From positions 2,232,001 to 2,296,000 of the forward strand of contig NZ_CP035375.1 of NCBI RefSeq assembly GCF_004118935.1: a stretch of 64,000 bases of DNA, in the 5' to 3' direction. Below the pieces are notes generated by a model. That model saw nothing but the letters and a program-made list of their open reading frames with translations, made no database searches and had not been told where the DNA came from. The first letter of the stretch is position 1; every line of letters begins with the position of its first letter. Positions 1 to 8,454 of this stretch are shown piece by piece. The DNA is from Salinibacterium sp. UTAS2018 (lineage in GTDB: Bacteria; Actinomycetota; Actinomycetes; Actinomycetales; Microbacteriaceae). A program made the translations under genes and the position numbers.

Positions 1-2
1 CG

Positions 3-257
3 GCGGAGATGCTCGGGGAGGCGGCATCCGCCATCGGCTTCGACTTTGCGATCGTCGAGGAGTGCGACCAGTACTCAGAGTGCGGCGACTTCACCGACTT
101 TTATGGAGAGGCCGTCATCGACATCGAGTACACCGATGAGCTGCGTCGCCCATTCAGCGAGGTGTGTGCGGATGCTGCGACACCGCGCATCACGATGCTG
201 CGGGATCGCGATCTCACGCCGCCCGGCTCAGCGGAGTACGTGTTCGAGCACTGCTGA
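3..257 (+). CDS. GH114-like endo-alpha-1,4-polygalactosaminidase, C-terminal part
   Basis: The frame is open from the window edge to a TGA at 255-257, so only the last 84 codons of a longer gene are visible. The segment with FDFAIVEECDQYSEC followed by an EAVIDIEYTDE strand resembles the C-terminal part of the GH114 TIM barrel (spherulin-4 / polygalactosaminidase-like), where a Cys pair and an IEY strand are conserved. Such enzymes are usually secreted and cleave galactosaminogalactan-type polymers; that role is taken from the family. Signal peptide and catalytic residues lie outside the window. The product name is moderately sure, the substrate is not. Confidence 0.65.
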   Translation, partial: AEMLGEAASAIGFDFAIVEECDQYSECGDFTDFYGEAVIDIEYTDELRRPFSEVCADAATPRITMLRDRDLTPPGSAEYVFEHC

Positions 258-324
258 CCGCATTCTCGCGAAGCCAGCCCGGTTGCTGCGGCGAGCCAAT
301 TCGGCCCGCATTCTCGCCGGGTGG

Positions 325-1551
325 CTAGTCGGAGACCTTCGGGCCGCGTAGGAACGCGAGCGGCAGGGTGAGCAACGCGATGGCGGCGGCAGCCAAGACG
401 GCGGGCGGGAACGAGAACGCGGTGGCGAGGGTTCCAATGAGAACTGAGCCGAGCGCGGTACCGAGGTCGAAACCGATGTTCCAGGCGGCGCTGGCGGTGC
501 CGTACTGCTTGCGCTTCACCGCCGCGAGAGAGATCACCAGCGTGAGGTTTTGCAGGCCACCGTAGGCGATACCGAGAAGCGTCATGCCGACGAGGAACAG
601 CAGGATGCCGGTCGCATTGGGGTCTCGAACAGCGGCGGCGATCGCCAACAGGCCGACCACCGAGACCACGACCAGGGGCCAGAGGAACCGTTCGGCGCCG
701 AAGCGGTCAGAAATCCCGCCAATCGACCAGCGCGTGATGGCCGCGCTCAGGGTGAGGAGCGCGAGCGCTCCCGCCGTCGCTGCGGGCGACGAACTCATTT
801 GCGGAGCGAAGGTGAGCAGGGCACCACCGGCGAGGGTGACGCCGCTGAGCAGAATCATGGGGCGCAGAAGGCTGATCGCCAGAGAGCGGCGCTCAGACTT
901 TCCACCATCAACGGAGACGACCGGCGTCGCGTCGGTGGGTGGCAAAAGGTCGCGAGCGGCGGACTGCTCGCGAAGCACTCGAGCGAGACGCGGAGCGGAA
1001 CTAATGCCCAGTAGGGGAAGGGCTCCGATCACGAAAACCGCCCAGAACCCGACGGTGTCGGCGAGGAACGATGCGGTCGGTACGAGAATGATCTGCGGAA
1101 CAGCAATCGCTGCGCCGTAGATTCCGACGGCGGCACCGTGCTGGGCGCGATCGACGAGGTTCGCCACGACCGTGGAACCCGTGACGGTGAGGATGCCGAA
1201 GCCGATACCGCGGACGGCCGAGATGGCAAGAATCCAGGCCAGCTGATCAGAGATGATGAGCAAGAGCGCGGGAGCGCCGAGAAGGGCGAGCCCTACCGCC
1301 AGCACGCGGCCGGTGCCGAAACGATCGAGAAGGCGCGGCACGAACGGCTGTGTCATAACCGTCACGATCAGCAGAAGACCATTGACCAGCCCGGAGCCTG
1401 CTTCCGTGGCGCCGCCCTGAACGGCCCACAGGGGGACAACCGGAATCAGGGCGACAAAGCCCCCGAAGCCAGCGGCCGTGAGCACCAGCAGTGCTGGCAT
1501 TCCGGGTGCTCGCCAGACGGGAGTAGGGACATCGACAGAGTTCTGAGTCAC
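325..1551 (-). CDS. MFS transporter
   Basis: This 408-residue, very hydrophobic protein has about twelve predicted membrane segments and the two-bundle layout of the major facilitator superfamily, with a central loop near residues 190-220. The segment AAWNIGFDLGTALGS in the second half resembles the drug/sugar-efflux type of MFS. The start is a GTG whose first residues are TQNSVDV. A TAGGGT box (1560-1565, minus strand) lies eight bases upstream, so the mRNA may be almost leaderless. It is transcribed alone, separated from the lactate dehydrogenase gene behind it by a hairpin. The substrate cannot be told from sequence. Confidence 0.85.
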   Translation of the reverse strand: MTQNSVDVPTPVWRAPGMPALLVLTAAGFGGFVALIPVVPLWAVQGGATEAGSGLVNGLLLIVTVMTQPFVPRLLDRFGTGRVLAVGLALLGAPALLLIISDQLAWILAISAVRGIGFGILTVTGSTVVANLVDRAQHGAAVGIYGAAIAVPQIILVPTASFLADTVGFWAVFVIGALPLLGISSAPRLARVLREQSAARDLLPPTDATPVVSVDGGKSERRSLAISLLRPMILLSGVTLAGGALLTFAPQMSSSPAATAGALALLTLSAAITRWSIGGISDRFGAERFLWPLVVVSVVGLLAIAAAVRDPNATGILLFLVGMTLLGIAYGGLQNLTLVISLAAVKRKQYGTASAAWNIGFDLGTALGSVLIGTLATAFSFPPAVLAAAAIALLTLPLAFLRGPKVSD

Positions 1552-1567
1552 GATGCTTAACCCTATG

Positions 1568-1616
1568 CCCCGCCGGGCTTCAACCGACCTCAGTCAGAAG
1601 CTGAAACCCGGCGGGG
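1568..1616. terminator. Hairpin between lldD and the MFS gene
   Basis: Arms at 1568-1582 (CCCCGCCGGGCTTCA) and 1602-1616 form a 15-bp stem with a single mismatch and a 19-base loop. It lies downstream of the lactate dehydrogenase on the minus strand and just upstream of the MFS start. It most likely ends the gntR-lldD transcript. There is no clear T tract. Confidence 0.6.
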
Positions 1617-1663
1617 GAGAGAACTCGCGCGGCAGCCCACCACAGCCCGCGGCACGAGTGGCC

Positions 1664-3046
1664 TTACTTCTTTACAGCGGCTTTCTTTGTGGCCGGCTTC
1701 TTCGCGGCAGCCTTCGTGGGTGCGGCCTTAGCTGCGGCCGCGGCCGAAGCGGATGCAGCAGCCTTGCGCGGCGCAGCACGCTTGGCGGGAACCGCAGCGG
1801 CGGCGCTCGGCGCGACGGCACGGGGTGCCAGTCGCTGCAGCTGAGTGACGTGCTTGGGCTCGAGCTCTTCGATGCTCGTGACTTCGAGCAGCTTCATGGT
1901 GCGCACGATCTGGTCCGAGAGGATCTCGATGGTGCGGTCGACGCCCTGGCGGCCTCCGGCCATGAGGCCGTAGAGGTAGGCGCGGCCGATGAGGGTGAAC
2001 TTGGCGCCGAGCGCCATCGAGGCCACGACATCCGCACCGTTCATGATGCCGGTGTCGACCATCACTTCAACGTCGTTGCCGACTTCGCGAGCGACCTCGG
2101 GCAGCAGGTGGAACGGGATGGGCGCGCGGTCGAGCTGGCGGCCACCGTGGTTCGAGAGCAGGATGCCGTCAACACCGAGTGCGGCGAGGCGCTTCGAGTC
2201 TTCGAGGTTCTGCACTCCCTTGATGACGATCTTGCCCGGCCACATGGCGCGGATGATCTCGAGGTCTTCGTAGTTGATCGACGGATCCATGGCGGAGTCG
2301 AGCAGTTCGCCCACGGTGCCGCCGGTGGTCGCGAGCGACGCGAACTCGAGCGGGGGAGTCGTGAGGAAGTCGAACCACCACCACGGGCGGGGGATCGCGT
2401 TGAGGATCGTGCCGGCGGTCAGCTGCGGTGGAATCGAGAAGCCGTTGCGCTTATCCCGCAGTCGCGCTCCGGCAACGGGGGTGTCGACCGTGAACATGAG
2501 GGTGTCGTACCCGGCAGCGGCCGCGCGCTCGACGAGTCCGTACGAAATCTCGCGCTCGCGCATCACGTACAGCTGGAACCAGTTGCGCCCGTTCGGGTTT
2601 TCGGCTTTCACATCTTCAATGGATGTCGTGCCGAGCGTCGAGAGCGTGAAGGGAATGCCTGCTGCCGCTGCTGCGCCCGCGCCCGCAATCTCGCCCTCGG
2701 TCTGCATGAGGCGCGTGAATCCCGTGGGGGCGATTCCGAAGGGCATGGCGGAGGTGCCACCGAGAATTTGCGTGGTGGTCGACACGTTCGAGGCATCGCG
2801 CAGGATCGACGGGTGAAACTCGATGTCCTCGAACGCCTGGCGCGCCCGGCTCAGCGAGATTTCGCCTTCGGCCGAGCCATCCGTGTAGTCGTAGGCAGCC
2901 TTGGGGGTGCGTCGCTTCGCGATGTCTTTGAGGTCGTAGATCGTGAGCGCACCGTCGAGGCGGCGCTTTTTACCGTTGAGCTCGGGGGCCTTGAACTTCA
3001 TGAGCTTCGCGAGCTCTACGGGGTTCGGAAATTGACGCTTAACCAT
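1664..3046 (-). CDS. lldD: FMN-dependent L-lactate dehydrogenase / alpha-hydroxy-acid oxidase with Lys/Ala-rich tail
   Basis: The 460-residue protein is a member of the FMN-dependent alpha-hydroxy-acid dehydrogenase family. It carries [11 protein letters not shown] near the N terminus, [16 protein letters not shown], the FMN-phosphate and catalytic segment [12 protein letters not shown], and a [12 protein letters not shown] strand. The family oxidises L-lactate to pyruvate at the membrane or with oxygen. The start ATG (MVKRQFPNP) is eight bases after the gntR stop, so the two genes form an operon. The family normally ends near residue 400. Here about 54 further residues of Ala, Lys and Pro follow (ending [14 protein letters not shown]), like tails of actinobacterial histone-like proteins. 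Lactate use fits the neighbouring rhamnose pathway, which yields lactate. Confidence 0.88.
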   Translation of the reverse strand: MVKRQFPNPVELAKLMKFKAPELNGKKRRLDGALTIYDLKDIAKRRTPKAAYDYTDGSAEGEISLSRARQAFEDIEFHPSILRDASNVSTTTQILGGTSAMPFGIAPTGFTRLMQTEGEIAGAGAAAAAGIPFTLSTLGTTSIEDVKAENPNGRNWFQLYVMREREISYGLVERAAAAGYDTLMFTVDTPVAGARLRDKRNGFSIPPQLTAGTILNAIPRPWWWFDFLTTPPLEFASLATTGGTVGELLDSAMDPSINYEDLEIIRAMWPGKIVIKGVQNLEDSKRLAALGVDGILLSNHGGRQLDRAPIPFHLLPEVAREVGNDVEVMVDTGIMNGADVVASMALGAKFTLIGRAYLYGLMAGGRQGVDRTIEILSDQIVRTMKLLEVTSIEELEPKHVTQLQRLAPRAVAPSAAAAVPAKRAAPRKAAASASAAAAAKAAPTKAAAKKPATKKAAVKK

Positions 3047-3054
3047 GAGGTGCC

Positions 3055-3699
3055 TTAGCTGTCGGTGTCGAGGTCGGTGTCGAGGTGTGTGAGGAGGCGA
3101 TCGCGCGCCCCCAAAATGTGGTCGCGGGTGAGGCGCTCTGCGGTGGAGGCATCCCCGGCGGTGATGGCATCGAGGATGCCCTGGTGTTGCTCGGCCACCT
3201 CGTGAGCGGTAATGAGCTGGGCGGACTGAACCTGCCCAATGCACAGCTCAACTTCACCCATGAGCAGTTCGTGCAGACGGGTGAGGCGAGAGCTGGGCTG
3301 ACCGGCGACAAGCGCGCGGTGAAACTGGATGTCGTGGTGCGCGAAATCTTCGGTGGCGGTGAGCGCGCGGTGGGCTGCCAGCGCCTCCGCCGGGATCGCG
3401 CCGGCTTCGGCTAACGCAGCCATGGCGGCGGTCTCCACGATGGAGCGGGTGTCAAAGAGGTCGAGCACATCGTCATAGCTGAGCTCGGGCACGCGCGCGG
3501 CGCGGTGGGCTTCACGGCGCAGGATGCCGTCGGCAACGAGGCGATCAATCGCGAGGCGCGCGGTGGGGCGGGCGACGCCGAAGCGGAGGGCAACGGCCGA
3601 CTCGGTGATGGCAGAGCCGGGGGCATCGCGCTGAGCAATGATGTCGGCACGAAGTTTTTGGGCGACGGTTTCGGGAAGCACGGCGGCGTTCTCGATCAT
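3055..3699 (-). CDS. GntR family transcriptional regulator (FCD type)
   Basis: This 214-residue regulator has an N-terminal winged helix ([22 protein letters not shown], residues about 29-50) and an all-helical FCD effector domain ([13 protein letters not shown], then two histidine-bearing helices with [11 protein letters not shown] and [10 protein letters not shown]) typical of FadR/LldR-like regulators that bind small carboxylic acids. The ATG at 3699 follows an AGGAG box five bases upstream. It precedes lldD in the same operon, so control by lactate or a related hydroxy acid is likely but inferred. A perfect palindrome fitting the FadR-group operator lies just upstream at 3724-3738. Confidence 0.85.
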   Translation of the reverse strand: MIENAAVLPETVAQKLRADIIAQRDAPGSAITESAVALRFGVARPTARLAIDRLVADGILRREAHRAARVPELSYDDVLDLFDTRSIVETAAMAALAEAGAIPAEALAAHRALTATEDFAHHDIQFHRALVAGQPSSRLTRLHELLMGEVELCIGQVQSAQLITAHEVAEQHQGILDAITAGDASTAERLTRDHILGARDRLLTHLDTDLDTDS

Positions 3700-3723
3700 G
3701 GTTGCTCCTTCTGCACTGACGGG

Positions 3724-3738
3724 GATTGTCAGACAATC
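3724..3738. promoter_or_regulatory. Candidate GntR/FadR-type operator
   Basis: GATTGTCAGACAATC is a perfect 7-1-7 palindrome and contains TTGTCAGACAA, which fits the FadR-subfamily pattern TnGTnnnACnA. It lies 25 bases upstream of the gntR start and in the shared region with the divergent oxidoreductase gene, so it probably serves autoregulation of the gntR-lldD operon. Confidence 0.6.
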
Positions 3739-3817
3739 TAACAGAATGTAAGACAAAGTGAAATAGCCTCCTGCTACATTGGCGACGTATGTTTTCGTGC
3801 GCAACAAAGGAGATGGC

Positions 3818-4810
3818 ATGACGAAGCAAGTGGCATGGGGAATCTTGGGCACCGGGTGGATTGCGACGCTGCAAACCAGTGACCTGAAGGAGCACGGCCA
3901 CAAGGTCGTCGCGGTCGGATCACGCACTCAAGAATCGGCAGACAAGTTCGCCGCCGAGTACGGCATCCCGACCGCTCACGGCAGCTACGAAGACCTCGTT
4001 GCTGACCCCAACGTCGACGCCATCTACGTCGCAACGCCGCACCCCTTCCACGAAGAGCACGCCCTGCTCGCGCTCAACGCCGGTAAGCACGTTCTCGTGG
4101 AGAAGGTGTTCACGATGAACGCGGCGCAGGCTGAGAACGTCGTGGCCCGGGCCAACGAACAGAACCTTGTTGTGTTGGAAGCCATGTGGACCCGCTACCT
4201 GCCGCACATGGTGCGCATCCGCGAGCTCATCGCCGAGGGCGCACTGGGAACGATTCGCAGCGTGATCGCGGACCACAACCAGAACCTGCCCAGCGATCCG
4301 CTGCACCGCATCAACAACCCGCTCTTGGGAGGTGGCGCGCTGCTCGACCTCGGCATCTACCCCGTGTCGTTTGCCTTTGACATTTTGGGGGCACCATCCA
4401 GCCTGGTGGCCGTGGCCACTAAGACTGGTACGGATGTCGACCGCCAGACCTCGATGATCTTCAGCTACGGCACCGAAGCTCAAGCAGTGCTGCAGACTAC
4501 CCTCGACCTGCGCGGCCCCACGCGCGCCGTCATTGTAGGCACCGAAGGCCGCATCGAAATCGATGAGACCTTCTACGCCCCCACGACCTTCACTCGCTTC
4601 GACGGCGAGGGTAACCTCGTCGAAGAGTTCGACGGCAGCACCACGGGTCGCGGCATGCAATTCCAGGCCGCCGAACTCGAGCGCCTCGTTGCCGCTGGTG
4701 AGCTGACCAACGACATCCTCTCGCCGACCGAGAGCATCGAGATCATGCACACGCTCGACGAAATCCGCCGCCAGATCGGGCTCACGTACCCGATGCTCGA
4801 CGAGGGCTAA
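3818..4810 (+). CDS. Gfo/Idh/MocA family NAD(P)-dependent oxidoreductase
   Basis: The 330-residue protein begins with a Rossmann fold (VAWGILGTGWIATLQT) and has the family's VEKVFTMNAAQAE segment, where most members have EKP. A C-terminal alpha/beta domain (LLGGGALLDLGIYPVSFAF) follows, as in the dihydrodiol dehydrogenase-like branch. These enzymes oxidise or reduce hydroxyl groups on sugars, inositols or diols. The ATG at 3818 is chosen because AAAGGAGAT lies at proper distance; an in-frame start upstream has no such site. It is divergent from gntR-lldD and followed by a strong terminator. The exact substrate is unknown. Confidence 0.85.
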   Translation: MTKQVAWGILGTGWIATLQTSDLKEHGHKVVAVGSRTQESADKFAAEYGIPTAHGSYEDLVADPNVDAIYVATPHPFHEEHALLALNAGKHVLVEKVFTMNAAQAENVVARANEQNLVVLEAMWTRYLPHMVRIRELIAEGALGTIRSVIADHNQNLPSDPLHRINNPLLGGGALLDLGIYPVSFAFDILGAPSSLVAVATKTGTDVDRQTSMIFSYGTEAQAVLQTTLDLRGPTRAVIVGTEGRIEIDETFYAPTTFTRFDGEGNLVEEFDGSTTGRGMQFQAAELERLVAAGELTNDILSPTESIEIMHTLDEIRRQIGLTYPMLDEG

Positions 4811-4858
4811 CGAGCTCACTCGCGCTAGCGCGGGCTGCCCAGACTTCGCCCGTTAACC

Positions 4859-4903
4859 AACACAGCGCCAGCCACCGAACTGATCGGTGGCTGGCGCTGT
4901 GTT
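4859..4903. terminator. Bidirectional terminator between oxidoreductase gene and rhaB
   Basis: Arms 4859-4878 and 4884-4903 form a perfect 20-bp stem with a five-base loop (ACTGA). The outer pairs are AA/TT on both sides. It sits between the converging ends of the oxidoreductase gene and the rhamnose operon, so it can stop transcription from either side. Confidence 0.9.
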
Positions 4904-4973
4904 CGTTAAGCGCACACGAGGGCGTTGTGCATGCCGCGGGTAACGCCGGCGTGCACAGCGCCCCTACGGTCTA

Positions 4974-6368
4974 CTACGAACGCGGCAGATACTGCTTCGG
5001 CGAGAACGCGGTAGCGACGAGGCTGCGCAAGCTCTCGAGCGAACCTTCGACGAACCCCTGGGCGCGCGCCTGAACGAGCACGTTGCCAATGGCCGTGGCC
5101 TCCACGGGGCCGGCGAGCACCGGCATTCCGCTGCGGTCCGCGATCAGCTGGCAGAGCAACTCGTTCTGCGAGCCACCGCCGACGATATGGATAACCGACA
5201 CCGACTTTCCGGAGAGATCTGAGGCCGTGTGTACGGCATCCACGAAAGCAACGCTGAGGCTTTCGATAATGCTGCGCACAAACTCCACGCGCGACTGCGG
5301 AACAGCCACATCGAGTTCGGTGCACCAAGCAGCAATGCGCGCGGGCATTCCCTCGGGAGCAAGGAAGCGTGGGTCGTTCGCGTCGAAGATTGGCACCGTT
5401 GTCGTGAGAGCGGATGCCGCCGCCAGCAGTTCGAGAAGGTCGACGCTGGCGTCTTCCTTCTGCCAGTCGCGCACGCACTCGCTCAGCAGCCACAGGCCCA
5501 TGACGTTGTGCAGGTAGCGCACGCGTCCGTCGACGCCGCCCTCGTTGGTGAAGTTCGCGGCTCGGCTAGCTTCGGTGAGCACGGGGGAGTTCAGCTCAAC
5601 GCCCACGAGCCCCCACGTTCCGCACGAGATATACGCGAAGTCGTCGTTCGTTGCCGGGACCGCGACGACAGCGGATGCCGTGTCATGCGATCCAACAGCG
5701 ACCACATCGGCACGGATGCCGAGCTCGTCGCGCACCGGCCCCAGGGTCGTGCCGGGAGTAACCAACTCAGGGAAGAGGCTGCGGGAGTATCCGAGCTTCT
5801 CGATGAGCGCGTCATCCCACTGGCCGGTCGCCAGATTCAGCAGCCCCGTCGTCGACGCGTTGGTCTGCTCGGCAACCTGTCGCCCCGTCAACCAGTAGTT
5901 GATCAGGTCGGGGACGAGCAAGAAACCATCGGCATCGGCAAGGTTCTGCTCGGCCGCGAACTGGTACAGCGTATTAAAGGGGAGGAACTGCAGGCCGTTC
6001 GAGGCATAGAGCTCAGCGTGATCAGCGATCGTGTGCACGCGCTCCACGCCTGCGGCCGTGCGGTCATCGCGGTAATGGAACGGGGGAGCAATCATCTGCC
6101 CGCCCGCCATCAACGCATAGTCGACCGCCCACGAGTCCACTCCGATGCTCGACAGTTGCGGTTCTTCGCGAATAGCAGCCGCCAAACCGGCGAGCACGCT
6201 CGAGTAGAGCGCATCAATGTCCCAGTGCAAACCGTCTTCACGGCGCACCGGACCATTGGGAAAGCGCGCTACCGGGCGAACGCTGAGCTCGTTGTGACCC
6301 ACGAGGCCGAGCATGACTCGGCCACTGGTCGCACCGAGATCAACCGCAGCGACCACTCCCGCATTCAT
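4974..6368 (-). CDS. rhaB: Rhamnulokinase
   Basis: This 464-residue FGGY-family sugar kinase phosphorylates L-rhamnulose to L-rhamnulose 1-phosphate with ATP. It starts with the phosphate-binding segment AAVDLGATSGRVMLG and has the rhamnulokinase-type GVDSWAVDYALM and PPFHYRDDRT segments. YISCGTWGLVG follows, and HIVGGGSQNELLCQ is the second ATP-site motif. Its start overlaps the stop of the bifunctional aldolase gene by four bases (ATGA), so it is translated as the third gene of the rhaI-rhaEW-rhaB operon. Length and motifs fit the family well. Confidence 0.93.
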   Translation of the reverse strand: MNAGVVAAVDLGATSGRVMLGLVGHNELSVRPVARFPNGPVRREDGLHWDIDALYSSVLAGLAAAIREEPQLSSIGVDSWAVDYALMAGGQMIAPPFHYRDDRTAAGVERVHTIADHAELYASNGLQFLPFNTLYQFAAEQNLADADGFLLVPDLINYWLTGRQVAEQTNASTTGLLNLATGQWDDALIEKLGYSRSLFPELVTPGTTLGPVRDELGIRADVVAVGSHDTASAVVAVPATNDDFAYISCGTWGLVGVELNSPVLTEASRAANFTNEGGVDGRVRYLHNVMGLWLLSECVRDWQKEDASVDLLELLAAASALTTTVPIFDANDPRFLAPEGMPARIAAWCTELDVAVPQSRVEFVRSIIESLSVAFVDAVHTASDLSGKSVSVIHIVGGGSQNELLCQLIADRSGMPVLAGPVEATAIGNVLVQARAQGFVEGSLESLRSLVATAFSPKQYLPRS

Positions 6369-8401
6369 CGGAGGAAGGCTGCCGCAACACCAGCATCAAC
6401 GGGGATGTGGAGACCGGTGGTGTGGCTGAGGTCGGGGCCCGTGAGCACCGATACAGCGTTGGCGACGTTCTCGGGCAGAACCTCACGCTTGAGGATCGTG
6501 CGCTGAGCGTAGAACTTGCCGAGGTCTTCTTCTTCAACGCCGTAGGTTTTGGCGCGGTTGGCGCCCCACCCTGCAGCGAAGATTCCGGAGCCGCGCACAA
6601 CGCCGTCGGGGTTGATGCCGTTGACCTTCACGCCGTGCTCGCCGAGCTCGACTGCCAGCAGTCGCACCTGGTGAGCTTGGTCGGCCTTCGTGGCCGAGTA
6701 CGCAATGTTGTTCGGGCCAGCAAAGACCGAGTTCTTCGACGAGATGTAGATGACGTCGCCGCCCATGGCCTGGTCGATGAGCACTGGCGCGGTGGCCTTC
6801 GACACCAGGAACGAACCCTTGGCCATGATGTCGTGCTGGAAGTCCCAATCCTTCTCGGTCGTCTCCAGCAGGGGCTTCGAGAGCGAAACTCCGGCATTGT
6901 TCACGACGATGTCGAGCCCGCCAAAGGCGAGTACGGCATCCTGCACCATGCGGTCGATCGCTTCGGCGTCGGTCACATTGACCTTCAGGCCGATCGCGAC
7001 ATCCGTGTTTCCGATCTCGGCAGCAGCGGCCTGAGCCTTCTCAAGGTCGAGGTCGGCAATGACGACGCAGGCGCCATCCGCAGCGAGGCGGGTAGCGATG
7101 GCCTTGCCGATACCGGATGCTGCGCCGGTCACGAGCGCAACGCGGGTGGCGTGCGACTTGGGCTTCGGCATCCGCTGCAGCTTGGCTTCTTCGAGTGCCC
7201 AGTATTCGATGTTGAACTTCTCAGCATCGCTGATGGGAGCGTAAGTGGAGAGGGCTTCGGCGCCGCGCATCACGTTGATGGCGTTGACGTAGAACTCGCC
7301 AGCAACGCGGGCGGTCTGCTTGTTGGCGCCGTAGCTGAACATGCCAACACCGGGAACGAGAACGATGAGCGGGTCAGCGCCGCGGATCGCGGGGGAGTCG
7401 GCGGTGGCGTGCTTGTCGTAGTACGCGGTGTAGTCCTTGCGGTACTCCTCGTGGAGTTCCTTGAGGCGCTCGATGCTCTTCTCGATCGAGGCGTCCGCGG
7501 GAAGGTCGAGCAGCAAGGGCTTGACCTTCGTGCGCAAGAAGTGGTCGGGGCAGCTCGTGCCGAGGGCGGCAAGCTTCGGAGCGTTGGCCGAAGCCAGGAA
7601 GTCGAGAACGACATCCGCGTCAGTGAAGTGGCCGACCATGGGGCGGTCGTGGCTGGCGATGCCGCGGATGGTGGCAGCGAGGGCGGCGGCCTTGGCGCGG
7701 CGCTCGTTTTCGGGCAGCGCAGCGTTGGCGGCTACTGCCTCGCCGAACGGGGCATCCTTACCCTCGGCGGCAATGAAGTCTTCGGCGGTCTTAACGATCC
7801 AGAGGCTGTTGGCTTCTGCTTCGTCGCTTGTGTCACCCCACGCGGTGATGCCGTGGCCGCCGAGGATGCAGCCGATTGCTTGGGGGTTTGCCTCCTTGAT
7901 AGCGGCAATGTCGAGGCCGAGTTGGAAGCCGGGGCGACGCCACGGCACCCAGACAACTTTGTCGCCAAACGCCTTCGTCGTGAGTTCTTCGCCGTCTTTC
8001 GCGGTCGCGATGGCGATACCGGAGTCGGGGTGCAGGTGGTCAACGTGGGCGGCATCGACGAGGCCGTGCATGGCGGTGTCGATGGAGGGCGCGGCGCCAC
8101 CCTTGCCGTGCAGTGTGAAATCGAACGCGGCAACCATTTCATCTTCGCGGTCGATGCCGGGATAGACGTTGGTCATCGAGCGCAGTCGGTCGAGGCGCAG
8201 CACGGCGAGGCCGGCTTCCTGAAGCGTGCCGAGGTCTCCGCCGGATCCCTTGACCCACATGAGCTCGATCGGCTCTCCGGTAACGGGATCCGTTTCGGTG
8301 CCCTTTGCCGACGTGTTGCCGCCGGCGTAGTTGGTAACGCGCGGGTCAGAACCGAGGCGGTTCGACCGTGCGATGAGCTCAGCGGCAGTGGGGTTCGTCA
8401 T
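6365..8401 (-). CDS. rhaEW: Bifunctional rhamnulose-1-phosphate aldolase / short-chain dehydrogenase (lactaldehyde)
   Basis: The 678-residue protein is a fusion. Residues about 1-400 are a class II aldolase-like domain with the zinc-site segment HVDHLHPDS and LGGHGITAWG. Residues about 425-678 are a short-chain dehydrogenase with TGAASGIGKAIA, NNAGVS and the catalytic YSATK. This architecture is known for enzymes that split L-rhamnulose 1-phosphate into dihydroxyacetone phosphate and L-lactaldehyde and then oxidise the lactaldehyde. It lies between rhaI and rhaB, overlapping rhaB by four bases. No separate lactaldehyde dehydrogenase is needed, and the L-lactate product could be consumed by the nearby lldD product. 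Confidence 0.9.
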   Translation of the reverse strand: MTNPTAAELIARSNRLGSDPRVTNYAGGNTSAKGTETDPVTGEPIELMWVKGSGGDLGTLQEAGLAVLRLDRLRSMTNVYPGIDREDEMVAAFDFTLHGKGGAAPSIDTAMHGLVDAAHVDHLHPDSGIAIATAKDGEELTTKAFGDKVVWVPWRRPGFQLGLDIAAIKEANPQAIGCILGGHGITAWGDTSDEAEANSLWIVKTAEDFIAAEGKDAPFGEAVAANAALPENERRAKAAALAATIRGIASHDRPMVGHFTDADVVLDFLASANAPKLAALGTSCPDHFLRTKVKPLLLDLPADASIEKSIERLKELHEEYRKDYTAYYDKHATADSPAIRGADPLIVLVPGVGMFSYGANKQTARVAGEFYVNAINVMRGAEALSTYAPISDAEKFNIEYWALEEAKLQRMPKPKSHATRVALVTGAASGIGKAIATRLAADGACVVIADLDLEKAQAAAAEIGNTDVAIGLKVNVTDAEAIDRMVQDAVLAFGGLDIVVNNAGVSLSKPLLETTEKDWDFQHDIMAKGSFLVSKATAPVLIDQAMGGDVIYISSKNSVFAGPNNIAYSATKADQAHQVRLLAVELGEHGVKVNGINPDGVVRGSGIFAAGWGANRAKTYGVEEEDLGKFYAQRTILKREVLPENVANAVSVLTGPDLSHTTGLHIPVDAGVAAAFLR

Positions 8402-8454
8402 GAGAGATTCCTAAGAGGTCAGTGAAGTGAGAGGGCTGAGGAAGACCGCGAGGG

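Noticed and set aside
1553..3058. Long open frame (501 codons) antisense to the lactate dehydrogenase gene
   Set aside because: It mirrors the high third-position GC of the real gene, has low-complexity Arg/Gly/Glu/Val content and no domain; the opposite strand encodes a clear FMN enzyme.
6407..8425. Open frame of 672 codons antisense to the rhamnose aldolase/dehydrogenase gene
   Set aside because: It is fully covered by a strongly conserved fusion enzyme and its translation shows no recognisable fold; a GC-driven shadow.
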